Positions 33,785 through 42,400 of a DNA stretch of 64,000 bases are shown here, piece after piece. The DNA comes from Neomegalonema sp. (GTDB lineage: Bacteria; Pseudomonadota; Alphaproteobacteria; Rhodobacterales; Rhodobacteraceae). Under the pieces are notes generated by a model. The model saw only the letters and a program-made list of their open reading frames with translations, was not told where the DNA came from and made no database searches. Location of the stretch: NCBI GenBank assembly GCA_022760435.1, contig JALEFY010000008.1, forward strand, positions 1 to 64,000, given 5' to 3'. The position numbers and the translations under genes were made by a program. How positions within the stretch are numbered: the stretch's first letter is position 1; each line of letters begins with the position of its first letter.

Positions 33785-36456
33785 CCCTTTCGCCCAATCT
33801 GCTATTCGTCGCGACCTTCGGCTATATCATCTTGCTCTTCGCGGTCGGCTTCTGGGGAGAGCGGCGGCGCGAGCGCCCGGGGCTGCTCGGGTCGGCGCTG
33901 GTCTATACACTGTCGATCTCTGTTTATTGCACCTCATGGACGTTCTTTGGTGCGGTCGGCTCGGCGGCGCGCAGCGGGATCGAGTTCACGGCGATCTATC
34001 TGGGCCCGACCCTGGTCTTTGCTGGCTGGTTCGTTCTGCTGCGCAAGATGGTCCATATCCGCCAGAACCAGCAGATCACCTCGATCGCCGATCTGATCTC
34101 ATCGCGCTATGGCAAAAGCCCCGGGATCGCGGCGCTGGTGACATTGATCGCGGTGGTGAGTACCCTTCCCTATATCGCGCTGCAACTGAAGGCGGTTTCA
34201 TCCAGCCTCGCCGCGATCATGACCCCGGGCGCGGCCTCGCTCGGTGCGAATACCGATCCCCATTACCTGACCGCGTTCTGGGTCGCAGCCGGGATGGCTG
34301 CGTTCACAATCCTGTTCGGGACGCGGACGCTCGATGCTTCCGAGCGCCATCACGGTATCGTTGCCGCGATCGCGCTCGAATCTCTCGTCAAGCTCGGCGC
34401 GCTGGTGAGCGTGGGACTGTTCGCGACCTATGCGATCCTTGATGGGCCACAAGACGTCTTGCGCCGCTTGCCCGAGACCATCCCGCCGCCGGGGCCGGAT
34501 TTCGATGCCCGCTGGACAACGACGATAGCCCTGTCGGCAATTGCGGTGCTCTGCCTGCCGCGGATGTTTCAGGTGACCATCGTGGAATGCACGAATGAGC
34601 GGCATCTGCGCACCGCTGGTTGGGCCTTCCCGCTCTATCTGCTGGTGATGACCGCCTCGGCCCTGCCCATCGCCGTTGCCGGGATCGCGCATATGCCTGC
34701 TGGCTCGAACCCCGATCTGTTCGTGCTCACCTTGCCCCTTTCAGCCGATCAGAACGGGCTGGCGCTGCTGGCCTTTCTGGGCGGGTTTTCCTCGGCGACC
34801 TCGATGGTGATCATCAGTTCGATTGCCTTGTCCACCATGGTCTCGAACCATCTGATCATGCCGCTCAAACTGCGTGGCTCCATCACGCCCGGACAATTGC
34901 CCCAAACCGGGGATGTGCGCGGTTTCCTGCTCAATGCAAGGCGGATCAGCATCTGTGTCGTGCTGCTGCTGAGTTTCCTTTACTACCGCATGAGCGGCAA
35001 TCATGGCGGCTTGGCCTCGATCGGGTTTATCGCCTTTACCGGGGTCGCGCAGTTCTTGCCAGCGCTGATCGCCGGTATCTTCTGGCACCGGGCCAATGGG
35101 CGCGGTGCGGCTTTGGGGATGATTTCGGGTTTCCTGCTCTGGGCCGGTGCGCTGTTCCTGCCCAGCGTCAACCAGGCACTGACCATCACCCCAACCGATG
35201 CCGACCCTCTGGTCACCGCGCTGACCTGGAGCCTCGGGGTCAACACCCTGCTGTTGATCCTCGGATCGCTCAGCCGCGACCCTTTCGCCCTGGAGCGGCT
35301 TCAGGCCACCCGCTTTGTCGAAACCTTCTCCGATGCCGATGGCGAGTCAGAGCGCCTGTTCCGCCGCTCCGCCGCAAGCGCGGATCTCTATGTGCTGGCT
35401 CAGCGCATTCTGGGCGAGAGCGATGCCCGGACCCTGTTCACCGAGTTTCGCGAACGGCAGGGACTGACCGAGGGCCTGCCCGAAGCCGATGACGCCTTCA
35501 TCACCTATCTCGAGCGCCGTCTGGCCAGCAGCATCGGCGCGGCCTCTGCGCGAGCGATGGTATCGAGCGTCGCGCGTGCCGAGGCAATCAGCCGGGAAAC
35601 GCTGATCAAGATGGCCGATGAAACCGCGCGGCTCATGGACCATTCGCAGCGGCTCGAGGCAAAATCGCAAGAGCTCGAAGAGACAGCGCGCCAATTGCGC
35701 AGCGCCAATGAAAGACTGCGGCGCCTGGATGCGCTCAAGGATGAGTTTCTCAGCCAGGTGAGCCATGAACTGCGCACGCCGATGACCTCGCTGCGCTCCT
35801 TCTCGGAGATCCTGATCGAAAGCGAGGACCTGCCCCCGGAAAATGCCGCGCATTTCCTGCGGATCATCCATGATGAGACCCTGCGCCTGACCCGGCTGCT
35901 CGATGAGATCCTCGATCTCAACACGCTGGAAAATGCCGAAGGCGCGCTGCGCTTGTCGACCTTTGACCCGATGCGCGAGCTTGATGGCGCGATCGAGATC
36001 AGCCGCGCGCTTGATCCGCATCGCCGCATTCGGCTGGTGCAGGCGCGCCATGGCCCTCGGGTCTCGGTCCGCGCCGATGCCGACCGCTTGCGGCAGGTGT
36101 TCATCAATGTTCTGGCGAACGCGATCAAATACAACACCAACCCTGCCCCGGCGATCTGGATCGAGACCGAGTATGAGGGCGGGTACCTGCATGTGCGGGT
36201 GATCGATAATGGACCGGGGATCGAGCCGCTCGATCGCGAGATCATCTTTGACAAATTCGCCCGCTCGACGCGCAGCGAGGCGAAGGGGTCCGGCCTGGGG
36301 CTGGCAATTTGCCGCCGGATCATGGAGCGGCTAGACGGCGCAATCACGCTGGACCCGCCTCCGCCCGATGGCGGCGCCGTGTTCCGGATCTCCCTGCCCG
36401 CGCTGCCCAGCAAGGGGCCCTTCCTGGTCGCGGCCGAGCGTCAGGAGCTGTTCTGA
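33781..36456 (+). CDS. Sensor histidine kinase with sodium:solute symporter domain and STAC domain (CbrA-like)
   Basis: 891 residues, GTG start overlapping the previous stop (GTGA). Residues 1 to about 490 are an SSS-family transporter-like domain with about 13 helices (YIILLFAVGFWGERRRERP, SVYCTSWTFFGAVGSAA). Residues about 530-620 match a STAC linker (LYVLAQRILGESDARTLFTE; SIGAASARAMVSS). The kinase core has H662 in FLSQVSHELRTPMTSL, the N box FINVLANAIKYNTN, and G boxes VIDNGPGIEP and GSGLGLAICRR. There is no C-terminal receiver; the receiver is the separate protein two genes upstream. It probably senses or carries a small solute and phosphorylates that receiver. Confidence 0.93.
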   Translation: MTLSPNLLFVATFGYIILLFAVGFWGERRRERPGLLGSALVYTLSISVYCTSWTFFGAVGSAARSGIEFTAIYLGPTLVFAGWFVLLRKMVHIRQNQQITSIADLISSRYGKSPGIAALVTLIAVVSTLPYIALQLKAVSSSLAAIMTPGAASLGANTDPHYLTAFWVAAGMAAFTILFGTRTLDASERHHGIVAAIALESLVKLGALVSVGLFATYAILDGPQDVLRRLPETIPPPGPDFDARWTTTIALSAIAVLCLPRMFQVTIVECTNERHLRTAGWAFPLYLLVMTASALPIAVAGIAHMPAGSNPDLFVLTLPLSADQNGLALLAFLGGFSSATSMVIISSIALSTMVSNHLIMPLKLRGSITPGQLPQTGDVRGFLLNARRISICVVLLLSFLYYRMSGNHGGLASIGFIAFTGVAQFLPALIAGIFWHRANGRGAALGMISGFLLWAGALFLPSVNQALTITPTDADPLVTALTWSLGVNTLLLILGSLSRDPFALERLQATRFVETFSDADGESERLFRRSAASADLYVLAQRILGESDARTLFTEFRERQGLTEGLPEADDAFITYLERRLASSIGAASARAMVSSVARAEAISRETLIKMADETARLMDHSQRLEAKSQELEETARQLRSANERLRRLDALKDEFLSQVSHELRTPMTSLRSFSEILIESEDLPPENAAHFLRIIHDETLRLTRLLDEILDLNTLENAEGALRLSTFDPMRELDGAIEISRALDPHRRIRLVQARHGPRVSVRADADRLRQVFINVLANAIKYNTNPAPAIWIETEYEGGYLHVRVIDNGPGIEPLDREIIFDKFARSTRSEAKGSGLGLAICRRIMERLDGAITLDPPPPDGGAVFRISLPALPSKGPFLVAAERQELF

Positions 36457-36458
36457 GC

Positions 36459-36486
36459 CGCGCACGGCCCTGAGGCCGCGCGTCTT
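36459..36486. terminator. Possible hairpin terminator between convergent genes
   Basis: An imperfect inverted repeat with GGCC CTGA GGCC at its core and flanking CGCG arms lies in the 30-bp gap between the kinase and the PIN-domain gene, followed by TCTTCT on the plus strand. Weak evidence. Confidence 0.35.
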
Positions 36487-37077
36487 CTAGGCTTGCTCTT
36501 CGATCACCGCTGCCATCGCTTTGGCAAAACGCGGCAAGCGCGCTTTCTTGAAATGCTTGACCGCGGCGCTCTCACTCAGCGTTGCGATGGCGCAAAAATC
36601 CCGGCACACAGCGAGCATGACTTCCGGATCGGACCCTACGAGACGCCAGAGAAACGGATCGACGGCTTCCCGCTCGATCCCATAGCCCGCCAGCGCGCGC
36701 TTGGGGAAATCCTGCAAATTGTCGGTGAGCAGCAAATCCACCTCGCCCTTGATCGCCGCCGCCAGCACGTGGCGATCATTCCAATCGGGAAGGCTGATCG
36801 TGGCTTCGAGCGGCTCCCAATCTTCGATCACCGCATTCGGGAAGGCCGCGCGGGCAATGGCGAGCTCACCCTCGAGGACAACCGCAGGCGGCGCATCGGC
36901 GCGGGCGAGGATGGCGCGGCGCACCTCTTCCTCGATCCGCGCGCTCCAGAACGGGTGGAACAAGCCGCGCTGCGCGCACATCATCAGCAGCTCGCGCGCG
37001 GTCAGCGAAACCAGAACGCAGGCGTCCAGAAGGACCTTCGGCCTTTGCTCCGGCTCTGGCTCGCGCTCCTTCGCCAT
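36487..37077 (-). CDS. PIN-domain protein, RSP_2648-like
   Basis: 196 residues from ATG 37077, whose A is shared with the upstream TGA; the longer frame would overlap that gene. PIN nuclease features are KVLLDACVLVSLTARELL (first Asp), an acidic residue in WSARIEEEVRRAIL, DWNDRHVLAAAI and LLLTDNLQDFPKRAL. The last 60 residues form a helical extension. This is the layout of alphaproteobacterial RSP_2648-type proteins rather than short VapC toxins, and no antitoxin gene sits beside it. It probably acts on RNA, though activity is unproven. Confidence 0.82.
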   Translation of the reverse strand: MAKEREPEPEQRPKVLLDACVLVSLTARELLMMCAQRGLFHPFWSARIEEEVRRAILARADAPPAVVLEGELAIARAAFPNAVIEDWEPLEATISLPDWNDRHVLAAAIKGEVDLLLTDNLQDFPKRALAGYGIEREAVDPFLWRLVGSDPEVMLAVCRDFCAIATLSESAAVKHFKKARLPRFAKAMAAVIEEQA

Positions 37078-37595
37078 CAGCGCCCGCCCAGACCGCAGGC
37101 ACTCGCCGGGAGCGGGCTCAGGATCCAGTGCTCGGCGGTCGGGATCGGCAGGTTCTGCGCCAGAAAGCAGCCGCGCAGCATGAAGATCGGCGCCGCAGCG
37201 TCGCCCGAATAGCCGCAATAGGCCAGATTTGCCGCGTGACGCTCAATTTCTCCGAGGATCACGGTGATCAGACGATGATTGCTGCCGCCGCTCGGATAGA
37301 CACGGGCGATGCTCGGCAACTCACCAAAGGCACAGGTGCTCAGGGTGGTCACGGGCCCGGTCGGGGACGCGCTGCGCTCATGTATATCGATGCTGCGCCC
37401 ATTGCGCAGCGCATAGGCGTAATCGAGAAGGACCGGGGCGCGATCGCGCAATCCGCTCCAATGATCCTCACGCTGAAGGGCGGGTTGAGGATCCATGATC
37501 GAAATCCGAACCGGCGCGGCATCGGCGGAACCGCCCAGAGGAAGGGCCGCCGCCAAGGCCAGAAGGGCAACGAAGAACCGATCAATCGAGCGCAT
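37077..37595 (-). CDS. Secreted protein of unknown function
   Basis: 172 residues. A clear signal peptide (RFFVALLALAAALPLGGSADA) is cleaved near residue 26. The mature part has four or more Cys residues (STCAFGEL, LAYCGYSG, LRGCFLAQ, ASACGLGG), suggesting disulphides in the periplasm. No family was recognised. Its start overlaps the methyltransferase gene by 14 bases and its stop overlaps the PIN gene start (TGATG), so all three are co-translated. Confidence 0.75.
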   Translation of the reverse strand: MRSIDRFFVALLALAAALPLGGSADAAPVRISIMDPQPALQREDHWSGLRDRAPVLLDYAYALRNGRSIDIHERSASPTGPVTTLSTCAFGELPSIARVYPSGGSNHRLITVILGEIERHAANLAYCGYSGDAAAPIFMLRGCFLAQNLPIPTAEHWILSPLPASACGLGGR

Positions 37596-38814
37596 AGAAC
37601 AATGCCTTCAGATACCGCGTTTCCGGCAGATGCGGGTGCATTGGATGATCCGGCCCCGCCCCGCCAGTATGGATCAAGCGCCCGCGCCGCCGGTGCAGGT
37701 GCAGCGCTCGGGCGACGATCTCCCCGAGCCCATCCACCCCCATCGCATGGCTGCATGAGCACATCACGAAGAAGCCGCCGGGCGCGACGAGGTCAATCCC
37801 CAGGCGCGCGGTCTTGGCATAGCCGCGGCTCCCGGCCTCTAGCGCCATGCGGCTCGGCACAAAGGCCGGAGGGTCGCAGATCACGATATCAAAGCACGTC
37901 CCTTCAGCCTTCAGGGCCCGCATCACATCAAAAGCATCGCCCTGGCGCGTCGCGAGCTTGTCAGCCACCCCCATCGCCTGCCCGCCTTGCATCGCGAGAT
38001 CGAGCGCCGATGCAGAGCCGTCCACAAGCAGCGCCTCGCGCGCGCCTGCTGCCAGAGCGCTCAGGCCAAACCCGCCGACATGGCTGAACACATCGAGCAC
38101 GCGCGCATCCTTGGCGAGGCGTGCGGCGAAGGCGTGATTGGGGCGTTGATCGAAGAACAGGCCGGTTTTCTGCCCACCCAGCACATCCGCCTTGTACAGC
38201 GCGCCATTCATCGGCACGTCGATCGGCACCTCCGGCCCGCCCTTGATCAGCCGCAACTCCTCGGGCAAGCCCTCGAGCCCGCGCCCCCGCGCCGTGCCGT
38301 TCCAGATGATATGCGCCGGGGAGACCAACACCTCCAGCGCTTCGATCAACGGCTCGGACAGCGCCTCGATCCAGGCAGCATTGGGCTGGATCACCAGGAC
38401 ATCGCCGAAGCGATCAATCACCAGCCCCGGCAGACCATCGGCTTCGGCATGAACGAGACGATAAAACGGCGCCTCATAAAAACTCTCGCGCAGGGCAAGA
38501 GCGCGTGCGAGCCGGGCGCTGAGCCAGGTTCGATCAATCACCGCAGCGGGGTCGCGATCGAGCAGGCGGATCGAGATTTTTGATTCGGTATTGAGCGCCG
38601 CTGTGCCAACAGCCACCCGGTCGGCATCCTCGAGCGTGACGATTGCGCCCGGGGCCAGCGCCTTGGTCCGGCGATCGAGAACCAGCTCGTTTTGATAGGC
38701 CCAGGGCGCACCGCCGAAGAGGCGCTTGCCGGTCTTGGGACGCAGGCGAACGATACTGCGCTCGTCTCCTAGCGATGGGGTTTGCGGATCGGATGGGGAA
38801 GGCTTTTCGCTCAT
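37582..38814 (-). CDS. rlmI: RlmI-like 23S rRNA (cytosine-5) methyltransferase
   Basis: 410 residues from ATG 38814; a TTG at 38832 is also open. An N-terminal PUA domain (about 20-95, RLFGGAPWAYQNELV) precedes an EEHEE-like region and a Rossmann methyltransferase: GLFFDQRPNHAF, VLDVFSHVGGFGLSAL, DIVICDPPAFVPS and a Cys motif FFVMCSCSHAM that is the probable catalytic nucleophile. In E. coli RlmI makes m5C1962 of 23S rRNA; the exact site here is assumed. It is the first gene of a three-gene overlapping unit with the secreted and PIN proteins. Confidence 0.88.
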   Translation of the reverse strand: MSEKPSPSDPQTPSLGDERSIVRLRPKTGKRLFGGAPWAYQNELVLDRRTKALAPGAIVTLEDADRVAVGTAALNTESKISIRLLDRDPAAVIDRTWLSARLARALALRESFYEAPFYRLVHAEADGLPGLVIDRFGDVLVIQPNAAWIEALSEPLIEALEVLVSPAHIIWNGTARGRGLEGLPEELRLIKGGPEVPIDVPMNGALYKADVLGGQKTGLFFDQRPNHAFAARLAKDARVLDVFSHVGGFGLSALAAGAREALLVDGSASALDLAMQGGQAMGVADKLATRQGDAFDVMRALKAEGTCFDIVICDPPAFVPSRMALEAGSRGYAKTARLGIDLVAPGGFFVMCSCSHAMGVDGLGEIVARALHLHRRRGRLIHTGGAGPDHPMHPHLPETRYLKALFYALD

Positions 38815-38860
38815 CCCTTCATCTGGCCGCAAAGCGCGCGCAACTCAAGCCTTCTTCGCA

Positions 38861-38893
38861 CAAACGCAAACGCCCTCCGCAATGGGAGGGCGT
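38861..38893 (-). terminator. Rho-independent terminator after the 61-residue protein gene
   Basis: A 9-bp perfect stem (38870-38878 with 38885-38893, six-base loop), followed on the minus strand by TTTGCGTTTGTG. It lies 22 bp after the stop of the small gene and 47 bp before the methyltransferase start. Confidence 0.7.
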
Positions 38894-38914
38894 AAAGGGT
38901 CGGTTTCGCCAAAT

Positions 38915-39100
38915 TCAGGCGGTCGCGGCAGCTTTCGGCGCGGTCTTGCCTGTCGTGGCCTTGCGCAAATTCGGCGTGATCGCCTTTGCCGCCGCCTTCA
39001 GAAGATCCGACATCATCTGCGCACGCAGCTTTTGCGCTTCACGCACATGGCGTTCGACTTCGAGGGCGCTGGGATAGTGCATTTCGATATCATTCATCAT
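38915..39100 (-). CDS. Small helical protein resembling the RSP_7527 family
   Basis: 61 residues. ATG 39100 has TGAGG nine bases upstream; ATG 39097 and 39109 are alternatives. The sequence is one amphipathic helix (PSALEVERHVREAQKLRAQM, MSDLLKAAAKAI) and a Lys/Ala/Thr tail. The EAxxLRAxxM pattern resembles small alphaproteobacterial proteins of the RSP_7527 group, whose role is unknown. It has its own terminator, so it is a separate transcript. Confidence 0.6.
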   Translation of the reverse strand: MMNDIEMHYPSALEVERHVREAQKLRAQMMSDLLKAAAKAITPNLRKATTGKTAPKAAATA

Positions 39101-39419
39101 CTTCGTCATCCTCAATCTTCTTGCCCGTCATAGGAGCGAGACAGAACATCCTTCAGTCCGGCTTCCTCATATCCGGAAGATCCCGAGCTTCGCCCGGCGC
39201 AGTCCCGGTTGCTCCGGGAGCTTCTTCTGCAGTGCAATATAATAGAATTTGTGCGGTTGCGAACTGGCGTTAACGCATAGCGGGATGCGAAAACCCGCAT
39301 GTCAAATCAGGGCATTGCTGCCAGAACCGGGGCTGCGAGCGCTCGAAATGGCAGCAATGGTGCCCTATTGCGAACTAGCTTGTTTGCAGCGCAACACAGG
39401 CATGCAGGCCCGGCATGGC
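39101..39419. other. 319-bp intergenic region between the small helical and giant DUF11 genes
   Basis: No gene was seen. An AT-rich segment at 39236-39250 includes a perfect TATAAT on the plus strand and TATTAT on the minus strand. The minus-strand box is a candidate -10 for the small gene, but no matching -35 was found. The giant gene ends at the right edge. Confidence 0.45.
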
Positions 39420-42400
39420 CTATCGCAGACGCAGGCTGTATTCCACCTGCCCGCGCAGATTGGGCGCCAGCGAGCCGACAAAGTGAAACCGGATCGCTCT
39501 GTCCTCGCCGCTGGGCAAGTCGATCTTGTCGGCCACCAAACCATGCGGCGTGCCGACGAAACGGGCGCTGTGCTCTACGACGCTGGTGCGCGGCGGGGTC
39601 TGATCGGCGACGACCACCTGTTCCACCGAAGCCGCGCCCACATTCTCAAACCGGAGCTGCATGATCACGCATTCGCCGCTGGCGGCGGCCTTGTTTGGCT
39701 CGAAAAGCGCATCTTGCAGGCGCTCATCGCCCAGATCGCCATCGCAATCGCGATCCAGCGCAATGAAACGGCGCGCCTGCATCAAACCACTCCGATCCAG
39801 AGCGCGGCGCAGCACCAATTCACGTTGGCTGGTGAGGACCTGCCCGCGATCGCTCAGCCCCTGCACGCGCAGAACGACGCCTTGAGTGCCGCCGACAGGG
39901 ACATTCGAGGAGAGCCGCACCGCGGCCAGCAGGTCGATCGTCTGGCCGGGTGACAAGGTGAGCCCCTGCGGCGCGGCAGCTTCTTCATTGCCCAAGCGCC
40001 CATCGCCATCGCGGTCAATAAACAGGGAAAGCGGGACATCTGGGGCGCCCAAGGTCTGGAAATTGAGCCGAACCGGCTCGGCCAGCATCGCACCATCGAG
40101 GCGCAGCCGGGCCAATCCACGCTCGCCGGGTTGCAATTCGAGCACGGCATCTGCGCCGCGCGGGGACAGCAGGCTCAGCCCGAGCACTTCGCGCTGAAGC
40201 TCGAGCGATGTGCTCTCGCCGCCATAGATGCGCCCTTGCCGACCGGCACCGCCCCGGCTGGTGTAGCGCTCGATCGAGGCGATCAGAGCATTGGTTTGAG
40301 CATCGATCGCCGCGGCAGCCCCCCTGACCTCTAGCGGTAATTTGAGCAACACGCATTCGAGAGGCGCCAGCGCGCCGCCGAGCATCTGTGCCGATAGCGC
40401 GCTTGAAGTGAGTGCGTCGACCTTCCCGGCCACCGGCGCACTGAGCAGGCCCGGTACTGCGCCGGTATCGGTGTCGCGCACCAGCACCGGCGCCTCGCCC
40501 GCACTTGCGAGCCGAATTCCTTTCGGCAGGCGCACCCCGATCTGCAAACCGAAAGCTGGCGAGGAGCCGCGATTGCAGATCTTGGCCTCAGCCTCGAAAC
40601 GTTCGCGCGGGCGCAGCAACCCGTCATCGTCGCGATTAAGGACGCCGATCTCCAGATAAGGTTCGGCGACGCGGGCCAGGGCCTGGATCTCACCCGGATA
40701 GGCGCGCCCATCGACAAAGGCGATCGGCTGCACTTCGAGCAGACGCCCCGCACGCGCCGCCGGCACATCCGCGATAGCGACCGCCAATTCATAGGTCACC
40801 GCCCCGGATCGCGGGCTTTGCGCCGCCTTTGGACTGCTGAGCGTGCCCAGATCGATGGTCGCAAGGCTCCAGCCATCACCGAGCACACTACTCATCGCGG
40901 AGACGCCCGAGCTCTTTGAAACATCGTCAGCGGCGGGGGGGCGTGTCGCCGCACTGTCCGCCACAGCGATCTTCGGCACCGAGCCGCCCAGGCTCACCAA
41001 CACCGCGCTGCGCGCCTCGATCTGGCGCCCATTCGCAGCGGCGTTGATCCCCGAGGGGTTGAGAGAGCTGAGAAAGGCCGCACCGTCGCGGGTCAAGGAA
41101 GCGCCCATGACATCAATCGCGCGCCCGCGCACGAAAAGCGAAGGATCGGCCGGGCTGCGAAAGCGGTAGCGCAGCCCTAGGCGAACCTGCGCGGTCCCTT
41201 CGGGAAAGGCGAAGCGCGCCCGCACAAACGCATCATCGCCAATGGTGACCAGAGGAAGCGCGGCGCCCGCGCCTGACCGCCCACCAGCCAATGTCATTTG
41301 CGCGACAGGCATGCTCGGCGCCGCTGTGCGCAGGTTCAGGCTCCGCGTGCCGACGCGCACAGGTGTTGCCTGCGGCCCGCTTGCCATCAGCAGGACCGGC
41401 AAGGCGATCTCTCGATCCATCGGCGCATCATCGAGCAGACGCGCAGTGAAGGGCAAGGAGAGCGCCTCGCCAGGCGCGACGCTCCTGCCCGCATGGCGCA
41501 GCACCTCGCCGCAGATCGGCATTGGCGCGAGGTGCAAACCGTCCTCGCCCGAACGCGCCCCCCGCTGTCCACCCCAGATCAGCGCCGCGCAGTCGATCCC
41601 TGCCCTGAGCGGCTCACCAAAGGCCGCGATGAATTCCGATGTTGCGATATCGCCCACATTCTCCACGACGAGCGCCCCGCGCAGAGGATCGCCAGCATCG
41701 CCGATTGCGGGCTCATCTTGAGCATTTGTGGCGCTCCGTGCATTTGGCGCTTCGTCTTTGGCCCGCTCCAACCGGGCCTGCGCGCGCAAGAGCGGACCGC
41801 GGATGCTCAATTCGGTCTGCCCAAGCGCCACAGGCTGGGCGAATTCCGCTGCACTCAGTTCAGCCTTGACCTGTGGCCTGCGCCAGGCATCGCGGGTCGG
41901 CGCATCCTGATAAGGGTCGGCATCGACGACACGAGACGTGAAATCGAGGATCGCAACCCGGTCATTCGCACCGCCTGCCAGATTGGCGACGCAATCGCCC
42001 ATGCGCCAGGTCAGGCTCTGCCCGCCCGCTGCCTCCGAAGCCTCAAGCACCGGATCGCCGCCGCCATTGCATGTGAGCGCGCGCCCGACCCGGTAGCCGA
42101 CCAGGGCGTTGTCTTGCAGAGCTGGCGGCAAGGCGATGCGGATCGCAACATCATTAAGCGAGCCCGGCGGAAAGCGCACGCTCAAGCGGTGCTCGATCTG
42201 CTCTTCATGCACGAGGGTCGTGCTCAGATCCTCACCATAGGAGGTCGCCGAGACGACCAGAAACCCGGTCAGAGGCGGCGTACGGATTGGGAAGGCGACG
42301 CTCGCCAGCTCCCGGTCGATCGCACCTTTCTGGGCGAAGGGCCGCGCGCCGAACTGGCCATCGAGCCGGATCTCTCCGGGAAAATCCGGCGGCGTGCTTT

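Noticed and set aside
36487-37077. VapC-type toxin of a toxin-antitoxin pair
   Set aside because: The protein is longer than typical VapC, matches the RSP_2648-type layout, and the co-translated neighbour is a secreted protein, not an antitoxin.
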